In this document: positions 1 to 10,602 of the stretch, one piece after another
Layout: each line of letters starts with the position of its first letter
How positions within the stretch are numbered: position 1 is the first letter of the stretch
From: Tragulus kanchil
Lineage: Eukaryota > Chordata > Mammalia > Artiodactyla > Tragulidae
DNA length: 64,000 nt
NCBI GenBank assembly: GCA_022376925.1
Contig: JAIOJX010000002.1
Span: 66,674,001-66,738,000 of the forward strand
Direction of reading: 5' to 3'
The notes under the pieces: model-generated
Told to the model about the DNA's origin: nothing
The model's input: only the letters and a program-made list of their open reading frames with translations
The model's database searches: none
Translations under genes and position numbers: made by a program

Positions 1-68
1 GTGGGCTACAGTTCATGGAGTCACAAAGAGTCAGACATGACCGAACGTTTGAGCGCGCACACACACAC
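1..68 (+). mobile_element. Bov-tA SINE, 3' part only
   Basis: The typical Bov-tA 3' portion (cacaaagagtcagacatgac) followed by a short CA run. The 5' part lies outside the window. The same element is seen more completely at 972-1200. Confidence 0.75.
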
Positions 69-168
69 ACATCTGTGAACTAATTTTCCATATTTGTCTC
101 ATCTTCATTTACTTACATAAACTTCTTCATAGCTTCCCTTTCTTTTGTCTTCCCTAAGCACTTATTTG

Positions 169-316
169 GCTTCCCTGGTGACTCAGACAGCAAAGAACCT
201 GCCTGCAATGCAGAAAAGCTGGGTTCAATCCTTGGTTCAATCCCTGGAGAAGGGAATGGCTACTCATTCCAATATTCTTGCCTGGAGAATTCCATGGACA
301 GAGGAACCTGTCAAGC
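169..316 (+). mobile_element. Bov-tA SINE
   Basis: A tRNA-derived head (ggcttccctggtgactcaga) is followed by the Bov-tA body with the segments ggagaagggaatggc and cttgcctggagaattccatg. It lacks the extreme 3' end. Duplicated with D1 at 1302-1449. Confidence 0.85.
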
Positions 317-434
317 CTTCTTTTTCTATGTGAGAGCTCCTACAAAACACATTGTAATTTTTACATAAGCTTTTTTTCACTTCAACAATTTCTTAGGGTC
401 TACATTGATTTATAGTTTTTTTCTCTTTCTTTTT

Positions 435-546
435 GGTCAGCACTGTGCAGGATGTAGGATTTTAATTCCTTGATCTGGAATTGATCTCTGGCCCCCTGCA
501 GTGGAAGAGCAGAGTTTTAGCCATGGACCTCCAGAGAAGTCCCTAG
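435..546 (-). mobile_element. CHR-type SINE fragment, antisense
   Basis: Read on the minus strand it begins with the tRNA-Glu-like head (gggacttctctggaggtcca) and continues into the CHR body. It is short and diverged. Duplicated at 1562-1673. Confidence 0.7.
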
Positions 547-578
547 ATTTTTAATGAGAGCATCTAACAATGTCTTCT

Positions 579-812
579 TGTTGCTGTTCAATCACTCAGT
601 CTTGTCCAATTCTTTGTGACCCCATGGACTGCAACACACCAGGTTTCCTTGTTCTTCACTATCTCCTGGAGTTTTCTCAAACTCATGTCCATTGAGTTGG
701 TGATACCATCCAACTATCTCATCCTCTCTTGTCTCCTTCTACTACTGTCCTCAATCTTTCCCAGCATCAGGGTCTTTTCCAATGAGTTGGCTCTTTGTGT
801 CATCTGGTACTA
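579..812 (-). mobile_element. BovB LINE 3' end / Bov-A-like fragment
   Basis: Antisense to the BovB 3' terminal region. The minus strand reads the familiar segments for rating the last part of ORF2 and the tail, including a form of catgagtttgagaaaactcc. About 235 bp, 5' truncated. Open frames here are remnants and not genes. Duplicated at 1706-1939. Confidence 0.8.
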
Positions 813-971
813 ATTAGTTACTGAATAAATAAACATATATTTTGTATCTTTCATATATTTATATATTTCATATTTGAAAATTGCCAGTTGCAGGGTCAAT
901 GTAACTCAAAGTGTGTTTCCTTTAAATTTTATTTATTTACCAGCAACTTCTAGTTCTCCTTTGGCTTTTAG

Positions 972-1200
972 CTGCTTCCCAGGCAGTGCTAGGGGGAAAG
1001 CATCAGCCTGCCAATAAAGAAGACATAGAGATGTGGGTTCCACCTGTGGGTGGGGGAAGATGACTTGGAGTAGGAAATGCCAATCCACTTCAGTATTCTT
1101 GTCCATGGAAAAATCCCATGGTCAAGGAGCCTGGTGGGCTACAGTTCATGGAGTCACAAAGAGTCAGACATGACCGAACGTTTGAGCGCGCACACACACA
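972..1200 (+). mobile_element. Bov-tA SINE
   Basis: An almost complete diverged Bov-tA running from a degraded head (gcttcccaggcagtgctagg) to the conserved end. It is followed by a (CA)n tract of about 14 bp at 1190-1204. Confidence 0.8.
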
Positions 1201-1301
1201 CACATCTGTGAACTAATTTTCCATATTTGTCTCATCTTCATTTACTTACATAAACTTCTTCATAGCTTCCCTTTCTTTTGTCTTCCCTAAGCACTTATTT
1301 G

Positions 1302-1449
1302 GCTTCCCTGGTGACTCAGACAGCAAAGAACCTGCCTGCAATGCAGAAAAGCTGGGTTCAATCCTTGGTTCAATCCCTGGAGAAGGGAATGGCTACTCAT
1401 TCCAATATTCTTGCCTGGAGAATTCCATGGACAGAGGAACCTGTCAAGC
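1302..1449 (+). mobile_element. Bov-tA SINE (second D1 copy)
   Basis: Identical counterpart of the element at 169-316. Confidence 0.85.
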
Positions 1450-1561
1450 CTTCTTTTTCTATGTGAGAGCTCCTACAAAACACATTGAAATTTTTTACAT
1501 GTTTTTCACTTCAACAATTTCTTAGGGTCTACATTGATTTATAGTTTTTCTCTTTCTTTTT

Positions 1562-1673
1562 GGTCAGCACTGTGCAGGATGTAGGATTTTAATTCCTTGA
1601 TCTGGAATTGATCTCTGGCCCCCTGCAGTGGAAGAGCAGAGTTTTAGCCATGGACCTCCAGAGAAGTCCCTAG
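1562..1673 (-). mobile_element. CHR-type SINE fragment (second D1 copy)
   Basis: Counterpart of 435-546, antisense. Confidence 0.7.
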
Positions 1674-1705
1674 ATTTTTAATGAGAGCATCTAACAATGT
1701 CTTCT

Positions 1706-1939
1706 TGTTGCTGTTCAATCACTCAGTCTTGTCCAATTCTTTGTGACCCCATGGACTGCAACACACCAGGTTTCCTTGTTCTTCACTATCTCCTGGAGTT
1801 TTCTCAAACTCATGTCCATTGAGTTGGTGATACCATCCAACTATCTCATCCTCTCTTGTCTCCTTCTACTACTGTCCTCAATCTTTCCCAGCATCAGGGT
1901 CTTTTCCAATGAGTTGGCTCTTTGTGTCATCTGGTACTA
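1706..1939 (-). mobile_element. BovB 3' end (second D1 copy)
   Basis: Counterpart of 579-812, antisense. Confidence 0.8.
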
Positions 1940-2867
1940 ATTAGTTACTGAATAAATAAACATATATTTTTGTATCTTTCATATATTTATATATTTCATA
2001 TTTGAAAATTGCCAGTTGCAGGGTCAATGTAACTCAAAGTGTGTTTCTCCAAAAGTTTAAATTTTATCTATATGAAACACAGAGTATCATGCTTAAATTT
2101 TGGATCTCTTATCTAAGTTCAAGTTTGTAGTTTAGTCTACTTTGATCATATAAAAGATTAGGCAACAGCCATGATCTAACTCTCTATTATAAAGACTGAA
2201 CTGAGAAAGTTTCCAGAATAAAGAAGGAAAGATGAAGAAGAGATATTTTGTAAACAGTGATAGTTTTCTTCCACCAGTTGACCTTCTGACGAACATCAGT
2301 TACTTAAGTTTAAATTTTCCTTTCTCTGTAAAGAATATAAGATATTTTGAATTAGAAACATCTGCTGGTACATCAGTCATTGTTCCTGTTCTAGGGGGGA
2401 AAAATAGTAAAATGTTAGTCATGATAATAGAGGAAGAGTTGCTCAGAAAATATTTTCTTAATTAAAAAATTTAAAAATATTTGTAAGAACTGGAGAAAGA
2501 CAAATGATAAATAGAATAAGAATTCTGAAAAAAAAATCCATACTTCTGAAATTTCTGATATGTGATACATCCTTTAAGATAGCTAAGAAACAATTTTAGT
2601 AATCTGAGGACAAGATTATTGCTACTTCTGGGTCATACCTATAGAGTGTCTTGGACTTAATGTTTATTCAAAACACTGCTATGATATATCAGTGAAGGAT
2701 TCCCCATATAGAATTCACTGTGCCTACAAATGTCTTACCTCAACCTTGTAAAATAATTGTAAGATGGGTTTGAACTGCTCTGAAGATTTAGCATGTTCTT
2801 CATAACTCTACTTGAAGCCATTCCCCTGGGGATGGCCGACAACTGTTTGCTTATTTATGTTTTAGAG

Positions 2868-2945
2868 GTGAAATGAAATAATGTATGGGATGTGACTGAA
2901 ATAGTCCTGGATACATGAAAAGTGCTCAATAAACTGCATGACAGA
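2868..2945 (+). mobile_element. MIR fragment
   Basis: It contains a diverged MIR core and 3' end: a gaaatgaaataatgtatg segment, then a form of the tggcacatagtaggtgctcaataaa end. Ancient and heavily mutated. Duplicated at 3976-4053. Confidence 0.6.
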
Positions 2946-3975
2946 TTGCCTTTCTTATTACTGCTGTTATTATTTGAATTATTACTGTTTATATTATTTG
3001 AATCATTTTTCTGTTAAGAGCAAATTCTGTATGCAAGTTGCCGCTCTAAGGATTTGATGGCAGGAAAGTCCACCCCCACCTTTGCTGATCTCAAGGATGA
3101 ATGAGGGAGGCAGCTGGTTTCTAACATCTCTGCTTCGACAGTCCTCAGGAAGGCCCGAGGACCTCAGTAGTGCATCTATATGAAACACAGAGTATCATGC
3201 TTAAATTTTGGATCTCTTATCTAAGTTCAAGTTTGTAGTTTAGTCTACTTTGATCATATAAAAGATTAGGCAACAGCCATGATCTAACTCTCTATTATAA
3301 AGACTGAACTGAGAAAGTTTCCAGAATAAAGAAGGAAAGATGAAGAAGAGATATTTTGTAAACAGTGATAGTTTTCTTCCACCAGTTGACCTTCTGACGA
3401 ACATCAGTTACTTAAGTTTAAATTTTCCTTTCTCTGTAAAGAATATAAGATATTTTGAATTAGAAACATCTGCTGGTACATCAGTCATTGTTCCTGTTCT
3501 AGGGGGGAAAAATAGTAAAATGTTAGTCATGATAATAGAGGAAGAGTTGCTCAGAAAATATTTTCTTAATTAAAAAATTTAAAAATATTTGTAAGAACTG
3601 GAGAAAGACAAATGATAAATAGAATAAGAATTCTGAAAAAAAAATCCATACTTCTGAAATTTCTGATATGTGATACATCCTTTAAGATAGCTAAGAAACA
3701 ATTTTAGTAATCTGAGGACAAGATTATTGCTACTTCTGGGTCATACCTATAGAGTGTCTTGGACTTAATGTTTATTCAAAACACTGCTATGATATATCAG
3801 TGAAGGATTCCCCATATAGAATTCACTGTGCCTACAAATGTCTTACCTCAACCTTGTAAAATAATTGTAAGATGGGTTTGAACTGCTCTGAAGATTTAGC
3901 ATGTTCTTCATAACTCTACTTGAAGCCATTCCCCTGGGGATGGCCGACAACTGTTTGCTTATTTATGTTTTAGAG

Positions 3976-4053
3976 GTGAAATGAAATAATGTATGGGATG
4001 TGACTGAAATAGTCCTGGATACATGAAAAGTGCTCAATAAACTGCATGACAGA
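3976..4053 (+). mobile_element. MIR fragment (second D2 copy)
   Basis: Counterpart of 2868-2945. Confidence 0.6.
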
Positions 4054-4256
4054 TTGCCTTTCTTATTACTGCTGTTATTATTTGAATTATTACTGTTTAT
4101 ATTATTTGAATCATTTTTCTGTTAAGAGCAAATTCTGTATGCAAGTTGCCGCTCTAAGGATTTGATGGCAGGAAAGTCCACCCCCACCTTTGCTGATCTC
4201 AAGGATGAATGAGGGAGGCAGCTGGTTTCTAACATCTCTGCTTCGACAGTCCTCAG

Positions 4257-4849
4257 AGGCACCAGAGCCTCATGTGTAGTTGGACCTACTAGTAGCTGCT
4301 GGAGTAAAAGTGCTTGAATATCTTCAGAATGCCAATATTTTCTTTCAGGGAATAGTAACCATGTGTCAGAAAGTAAACTTTAAATCCAGACTTCCTTCAT
4401 CATTAAACACTGGCTATTCCTCTTTGAAAACTTGGTGAATCTGGTACTCATGAGAACACAGGTTAATGAAGATCAGTGTGAAAGACTAAGTAACACATGT
4501 CCTCTTCCTCCTCTTTGGCTCTTCATTTTCATGGCCTTCATAATTCCTCAACAGAATAGAAGAAAGCAATGAAACAAACAAGACACAGAAATGATTATAA
4601 GTAATGAGTCATCCCACAGCTGTTAACCGAACAAAGCTAGTTTACTGCAATAAAGCTTTTACTGATAATTAAATATTGATCATTTTTACATCTTGACTTA
4701 TTTGAAGAAAAGTTGTATGATATGTTTTAACTGCATTATTGATGAAGAGCAAAGGCTATGCCACAAAATAATTAATGTTCTTATATTTTTTTAATTTGAG
4801 GATTTTAAAAGTTTTTTAGCAATTTATTTAATTTCATTATTTTTGTTTG
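4257..4849. other. Unrecognised AT-rich DNA
   Basis: No repeat family, RNA gene or coding signal that I can support. Low GC with scattered A and T runs. Confidence 0.5.
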
Positions 4850-5130
4850 CACTGGGTCTTCGAGGCCATGCACGGGTTTTCTCTAGTTGAGGTGAGTGGG
4901 GACTACTCTTCACTGCAGTGTACAAGCTTCTCATTGTGGTGTCTTCTCTTATTGCAGAGCACAGGTGCTAGGTACACAAGCTTCAGTAGTTGCAGTATGT
5001 GGGCTCAGTAATTGAAGCACACAAGCTTAGTTGCTCTAAGCCATGTGAAATCTTCCCAGACCAGGGATCAAACCTGTGTCCCTTGGATTGGCAGGCAGAT
5101 TCCTATCCACTATACCACCAGGGAAGTCCT
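4850..5130 (-). mobile_element. CHR-type SINE, long form, antisense
   Basis: The minus strand begins with a tRNA-Glu-like head (aggacttccctggtggtata) near 5130. It continues through the CHR body with repeated acaagctt/agttgctct motifs toward an A-rich 3' end at 4850. Confidence 0.8.
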
Positions 5131-5257
5131 ATTTTGAGGTTTTTATTTTAAAATATCTGTAGATAATTTTTGAAGATTATTTTCATAATATATAATGGAA
5201 AAAGTAAAAAGAAACATTTTAATACTTAGGTATATTTAGTAGTAGTAGTAATAATGA

Positions 5258-5456
5258 AAATTGCTCAGTTGTGTCTGACTCTTTGAGTCCCTGTGGGCTG
5301 TGGCCCACTGCGCTTCCCCGTGCATGGAATTCTCCAGGCAAAAATACTGCAGTGGGTAGCCATTCCCTTCCTCAGAGGGTCTTCCCAACCAGAGAACGAA
5401 CCCAGGTCTCCTACATTGCTCGCAGATTCTTCACTATCTGAGCCACCAGAGAAAGA
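5258..5456 (-). mobile_element. Bov-tA SINE, antisense
   Basis: Near full length. The plus strand shows the complement of the Bov-tA end (gtgtctgactctttgagtcc), then the body, and ends at the head (gagccaccagagaaag). Confidence 0.85.
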
Positions 5457-5918
5457 GTTTGTGTATATTTACAGAAATGCAAATAAAGATAGGATTTCAT
5501 TTTTTTATACTTCAGATTAGATCAGGGTAGAATAGCAGAGGATGTGGAGATAAGTAGTCAAGTATTTTGAAGGGAGAACCATCAGGATGTGTAGATGGGT
5601 TGGATATGGCATGCAAAAGGAAAAAGAGGAATCAAGGATAATTCTTGATGTTTTTAGCTTAAGCATCTGGAAGGATGAATTTATCATGGACTAAAATGGG
5701 AAAAACCATGGAAAGGACAGGTATGGGAGAAGAAGAGGTGTTTGCTTGGGTATATAGTGTTTGAAGTTTGATTCTACTATCTTAAGTAGTAGTTTGATAA
5801 GTTTCCCCACAAACTTATTTTGATTAAGTCTCTCAGTTCCCAGGGTGCAATATTCCTCAACTCAAACAAAAGGAGATTTTGCTCTTAATTAATAATTTGG
5901 TTTTTCATAAATTTCAAT
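5457..5918. other. Unrecognised intergenic DNA
   Basis: About 460 bp with no recognisable element. It is moderately purine-rich. Confidence 0.45.
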
Positions 5919-5919
5919 G

Positions 5920-6132
5920 GGCTTCCCTTCAGTGGGCAGCTCAGTGGTAAAGAATCAGCCTGCCAATGAAGGAGATGTGTGTTTGATCACTGGGTTGGGA
6001 TGATTCCCTAGAGAAGGAAATGGCAACCCACACCAGTACTCCTGCCTCGGAAATCCCATGGACAGAGTAGCCTGGAGGGTTAGTCCATGGGGTTGCAAAA
6101 GAGTCAGACATGACTTAGTGACTAAACAACAA
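5920..6132 (+). mobile_element. Bov-tA SINE
   Basis: Full-length diverged Bov-tA. The D3 breakpoint lies inside it at 6009, so its 3' half recurs alone at 7072-7195. Confidence 0.85.
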
Positions 6133-6219
6133 GAAATTTCAATAGTGCATGGAGTACATTGAGATTATATACTACTTTGAAAAGTAAAAATGCATCAACA
6201 TACTGTTCAGTAACTGCTA

Positions 6220-6385
6220 ATTATTGTCATCATTATATGAGCACTGTGCTAACTGCTTTACAAATGTTATCTAGTCTCCACAAACACTATTATTTCCTTC
6301 TATTTTCCAGATAAGAACAACTGAGAATTTTAAAGTGGCTGGGGACAAGGACCTGGGGACACACAGCTAGCACGCAGAACAGTTA
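6220..6385 (-). mobile_element. MIR, antisense
   Basis: The plus strand shows the complement of the MIR core: tattatttccttctattttc at the position of the usual ccccattttacagatgagga, then gggacacacagctagcacgc at the position of aaggtcacacagctagtaag. Duplicated at 7283-7448. Confidence 0.75.
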
Positions 6386-6396
6386 AAGAGATTGTG

Positions 6397-6593
6397 CATG
6401 GTGCTAAGTTACTTCAGTCGTATTTGACTCTTTATGACCCTATGGTGTTCATAATATTCTCCAGGGAAGATGCTGGAGTGGGTTGCCATGGCCACCTCCA
6501 GGCGATCTTCCCTATCCAGGGATCAAACCCACTTCTTTTGTCCCCTGCACTGGCAGGCAGGTTCTTTACCACTAGTGCCACCTTGGAAGCCCT
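6397..6593 (-). mobile_element. Bov-tA SINE, antisense
   Basis: Near full length. It ends at the head complement (gccaccttggaagccc). The 72-codon frame across it is SINE sequence. Duplicated at 7460-7656. Confidence 0.85.
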
Positions 6594-6906
6594 GCTAGTG
6601 AGACTGGTTTGATGCTAAGGGCCATGCTTAAAGGCATTATATTTTGTTTATTTATTGATTGTTATATATGTATTCATAAAAACTTCTAATTTTTCTTTAT
6701 ATTTTACCTTTTATTACAATATTTTAATTCAGTTTCATACTAAATACAAGTAAATATTTAAATTAATTAATAATAAATAATACTTAATATGATTTATTAT
6801 GACTGGTTCCAATTTATGAATTTACTTGGCACCAGGGCAACCATAGTGAATCACTATCAGAGAGAATAGTCATAAAAGTAAATGCTTAAGATATTAAGTA
6901 AGGCAG

Positions 6907-7071
6907 ACTTCCTTTGCAGTCCACTGGTTAAGTATCTGCTGGCAATGTAGGGGATGTGGGTTCCATCCCTGGTCTGAGAAGATTCCACATGTCATGGGGC
7001 AACTAAATCAGTGTACTTCAACTACTGAAGCCCTAGAGCCTGTGCTCTGCAACAAGAAAAGCCATTGTAAT
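6907..7071 (+). mobile_element. CHR-type SINE cut by the D3 junction
   Basis: The tRNA-Glu head (gacttcctttgcagtccact) and CHR body are intact up to the duplication junction, where it stops without its A-rich tail. The complete counterpart is at 7970-8200. Confidence 0.8.
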
Positions 7072-7195
7072 TAGAGAAGGAAATGGCAACCCACACCAGT
7101 ACTCCTGCCTCGGAAATCCCATGGACAGAGTAGCCTGGAGGGTTAGTCCATGGGGTTGCAAAAGAGTCAGACATGACTTAGTGACTAAACAACAA
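7072..7195 (+). mobile_element. Bov-tA 3' half (second D3 copy)
   Basis: Starts abruptly at the D3 junction. Counterpart of the 3' half of 5920-6132. Confidence 0.85.
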
Positions 7196-7282
7196 GAAAT
7201 TTCAATAGTGCATGGAGTACATTGAGATTATATACTACTTTGAAAAGTAAAAATGCATCAACATACTGTTCAGTAACTGCTA

Positions 7283-7448
7283 ATTATTGTCATCATTATA
7301 TGAGCACTGTGCTAACTGCTTTACAAATGTTATCTAGTCTCCACAAACACTATTATTTCCTTCTATTTTCCAGATAAGAACAACTGAGAATTTTAAAGTG
7401 GCTGGGGACAAGGACCTGGGGACACACAGCTAGCACGCAGAACAGTTA
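7283..7448 (-). mobile_element. MIR, antisense (second D3 copy)
   Basis: Counterpart of 6220-6385. Confidence 0.75.
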
Positions 7449-7459
7449 AAGAGATTGTG

Positions 7460-7656
7460 CATGGTGCTAAGTTACTTCAGTCGTATTTGACTCTTTATGA
7501 CCCTATGGTGTTCATAATATTCTCCAGGGAAGATGCTGGAGTGGGTTGCCATGGCCACCTCCAGGCGATCTTCCCTATCCAGGGATCAAACCCACTTCTT
7601 TTGTCCCCTGCACTGGCAGGCAGGTTCTTTACCACTAGTGCCACCTTGGAAGCCCT
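7460..7656 (-). mobile_element. Bov-tA, antisense (second D3 copy)
   Basis: Counterpart of 6397-6593. Confidence 0.85.
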
Positions 7657-7969
7657 GCTAGTGAGACTGGTTTGATGCTAAGGGCCATGCTTAAAGGCAT
7701 TATATTTTGTTTATTTATTGATTGTTATATATGTATTCATAAAAACTTCTAATTTTTCTTTATATTTTACCTTTTATTACAATATTTTAATTCAGTTTCA
7801 TACTAAATACAAGTAAATATTTAAATTAATTAATAATAAATAATACTTAATATGATTTATTATGACTGGTTCCAATTTATGAATTTACTTGGCACCAGGG
7901 CAACCATAGTGAATCACTATCAGAGAGAATAGTCATAAAAGTAAATGCTTAAGATATTAAGTAAGGCAG

Positions 7970-8200
7970 ACTTCCTTTGCAGTCCACTGGTTAAGTATCT
8001 GCTGGCAATGTAGGGGATGTGGGTTCCATCCCTGGTCTGAGAAGATTCCACATGTCATGGGGCAACTAAATCAGTGTACTTCAACTACTGAAGCCCTAGA
8101 GCCTGTGCTCTGCAACAAGAAAAGCCATTGTAATTAGAGAAAGTCCCCTGAGCAGCAGCAAAGACCCAGCACAGCCAAAAATAAATAAATAAATAAATTT
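7970..8200 (+). mobile_element. CHR-type SINE, complete
   Basis: It runs from the tRNA-Glu-derived head through the body (cctagagcctgtgctctgca) to the typical end cccagcacagccaaaa and an (AAAT)n tail near 8180-8200. Confidence 0.85.
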
Positions 8201-8544
8201 AAAAATAAATCTAAAATGGTCTCTCCCTACATTGCCCCAACTTAAAAAAAATTTTAAGTTGAAAAAAAAGTCAGTCATATTACCCTAGATAATGCCATTT
8301 TTGAAAATTAGAAAATAAGTCCTGCTAATCAATAACATTTCTTAAAAAGTTGAAAGTGCTGGTCATTCCATAAGATGGGTTTAATCAGTTACAGGTTTTT
8401 GTCAGTTTTGCTTAGGATTCATAAAACATAACTTATTATGTTTAGATTATAAAATGTAATTTTCAAGATGGCAAGTCTAGAGAACAGGTACTGATTCTAA
8501 ATATGATAATACAATAATAGGCATACCAATTCAGCAGGAAACTT

Positions 8545-9738
8545 AAAATTTTTTAAAATTTATTTATTTTAATTGCTACTTTACAATATTGTGATGCCTT
8601 TTTGCCATATATCAACATGAACTGGCCACAGGTATACATGTTTCCCCCTCGTCCTGAGCCCCCCATGCACCTTCCTCCCCACTCTGCCCCTCCAGGTTGT
8701 CACCAGCTGTGGGTGCCCTGCTTCATACCTCAAACTCGCACTGGTTATCTATTTTATATATGGTAATGTATATGCTTCAATAGTATTCTCTCCAATCATT
8801 CCACCCTCTCCTTCTCTCATTGAGTTCAAAAGTCTGTTCTTGACACCTGTGTCTCCTTCACTGCCTGTATGTAAGATCATTGGTACAATCTTTCTAGATT
8901 CCATATATATGTGTTAATATACAATATTTGTCTTTCTCTTTCTTATTTACTTCAGTCTGAATAACAGGCTCTAGGTCCATCCACCTCATTACAACTGACT
9001 CAAATGTGTTCCTTTTTATAGCTGAGTAATATTCCATTGTATGTATGTACCACAGCTTCCTTATCCATTCATCTGCCAATGAACCTTAGGCTGCTTACAT
9101 GCCCTTGCTATTGTAAATACTGCTGCAATGAACACTGGGGTACATGTGTCTTTTTCAATTCTGGTTCCCTTGGGGTATATGACCAGTAGTGGGATTGCTA
9201 AATTGTATGGTAGTTCTTTTCGTAGTTATTTTTTGAAAGGAATCTCCATACTGTTCTTCATGGTGGTTGTATTACTTTGCCTCCCACCAACAGTGTAAGA
9301 GGGCTCCCTTTTCCTCCACACCCTCTACAGCATTTAATGTTTATAGACTTTCTGATGATGGTCATTCTGACAAGTGCGAGATGATACCTGATTTTGGTTT
9401 TGATTGGCATTTCTCTAATATTGAGAAATGTTGGACATCTTTTCATGTGTTTATTAGCCATCTGTATGTCTTCTTCGCAGAAATGCCTGTTTATGTCTTC
9501 TAAATGCTTTAGAAATCCTTGATAACCCACTTTTTGATTGGGTTCCTCATTTTTCTGATATTGAACTGCATGAGCTGCTTATATACTTTGGATATTAATT
9601 CTTTGTCAGTTTCATTTGCTATTATTTTCACCCATCCTGAGGGCTATCTTTTCACCTTGCAGATAGTTTCCCTCACTATGCAAAAGATTTTAAGTTTAAT
9701 TAGGTCCTATTTGCTTACTTTTGTTTTTTTTTTCCACT
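8545..9738 (-). mobile_element. 5'-truncated L1 with target-site duplication, antisense
   Basis: The minus strand reads the 3' part of L1 ORF2 and the 3'UTR. The C-terminal ORF2 frame around 9258-9530 contains [14 protein letters not shown] and matches the same region of the full-length L1 at 60551. A second frame at 8894-9079 contains YIHTMEYYSAIKRN. The left end has the artiodactyl L1 3' end complement followed by A/T-rich tail. A 9-bp direct repeat aggaaactt flanks it at 8536-8544 and 9739-9747, as expected for target-primed insertion. Reading frames are broken, so the copy is dead. Confidence 0.88.
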
Positions 9739-10055
9739 AGGAAACTTGTGAGTGATGAAGGACAACTGCCTGAATGAAGGAAAGAAAATTAATCAATTAC
9801 CAATTAGCCTTGAGGAAAATGTGATTTTCCATAGAAAATATCAGGCTCCTCTGGGTTGTGCTACATACAAAACAAGACCAAAAGAGGCATCTTACGGTGC
9901 CAAGAGCAAATCTGGATTAATCATTAGTGGCATTCCCTTGACAAGTGGCTTCCTGCTTGGGATGCAGTATCCTTCTATTGAGTTTTGACTACTTGTAAGC
10001 AGGGCAGAGACCACCATCACCAAATCCTCAGGTCCTATGGAAGATCCCATGATGT

Positions 10056-10188
10056 CCCATTTTTTTTTTCCTTTATTTGACCATTCCACATGACTTGTGG
10101 GATCTTAGTTCCCCAACCAGGGACTGAACCCAAGCCCTAGGACTCAAAGTGCAGAATCCTAACCACTGGATCTCCAGAGAATTCCCAA
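10056..10188 (-). mobile_element. CHR-type SINE fragment, antisense
   Basis: A poly-T start (the A tail of the minus strand) is followed by gggatcttagttccccaacc, the complement of the CHR body, and it ends in the complement of the head. Confidence 0.8.
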
Positions 10189-10602
10189 CTGTTTCCTTAA
10201 TGATGAATTTAGTCCAGAAATTTAGCATATATTGAGTTTCTGGAAATTCAAGGCTTTAAAAAAAACAATAGTAGGCATTATTTAAAACCATATTTAAGGT
10301 GAAATAGTGAGAAAAATGAAGATCAAATAATCTCTCTTTGAAAAAAATGCTTTAGAAGTTCTTGATGACCTTAGTAGGTTAATAAGGCCCTTTTTGTAAA
10401 CTAACATTCTTTTCTTTTGTTGTTTTATTAAATGTTAATGTAAAAAAAAAAGGTTAATGTGATATACATTCACTTTATTCATCAAAAGAAGTCCTGCTAA
10501 TCTAATGCACAGAATGATGATTTCCCTTTGAATGTCTTAGACTCTGGTTTATTTCCTCATTCACATTCTTTATAATTTTCTACATAGATGAATGACTATA
10601 CT
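10189..10602. other. Unrecognised AT-rich DNA
   Basis: No element or gene signal. The segment around 10499-10516 (tctaatgcacagaat) reappears in the D4 junction spacer. Confidence 0.45.

Larger units (their letters stand above)
1..2047. repeat. Tandem duplication D1 (1-919 and 1134-2047)
   Basis: Bases 1-919 recur at 1134-2047. The offset is 1133 bp at the left and 1128 bp at the right because of small T-run indels near 355-380 and 835. The first copy is cut by the window edge, so the unit may extend left. The 214 bp between the copies carry the 5' part of a Bov-tA whose 3' part starts the second copy. Near-identity of decayed SINE and BovB remnants in both copies means the duplication is far younger than the repeats in it, or is an assembly error. 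Confidence 0.95.
2066..4256. repeat. Tandem duplication D2 (2066-3148 and 3174-4256)
   Basis: Two 1083-bp copies at an offset of 1108 bp, with no difference that I noticed. A 25-bp spacer (3149-3173) of unrelated sequence lies between them. The unit is mostly unrecognised AT-rich DNA plus one MIR. A 77-codon frame (2232-2465 and 3340-3573) has no recognisable domain and I do not call it a gene. Confidence 0.97.
6009..8141. repeat. Tandem duplication D3 (6009-7071 and 7072-8141)
   Basis: Direct head-to-tail duplication with an offset of 1063 bp and no spacer. The junction at 7072-7078 has 7 bp shared by both flanks (tagagaa). The unit holds a half Bov-tA, an antisense MIR, an antisense Bov-tA and a CHR SINE. 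I noticed no differences between the copies. Confidence 0.97.

Noticed and set aside
2232..3573. Identical 77-codon frames at 2232-2465 and 3340-3573, as if a conserved paired gene
   Set aside because: Identity is due to duplication D2, which is identical in flanking non-coding DNA too; no domain.
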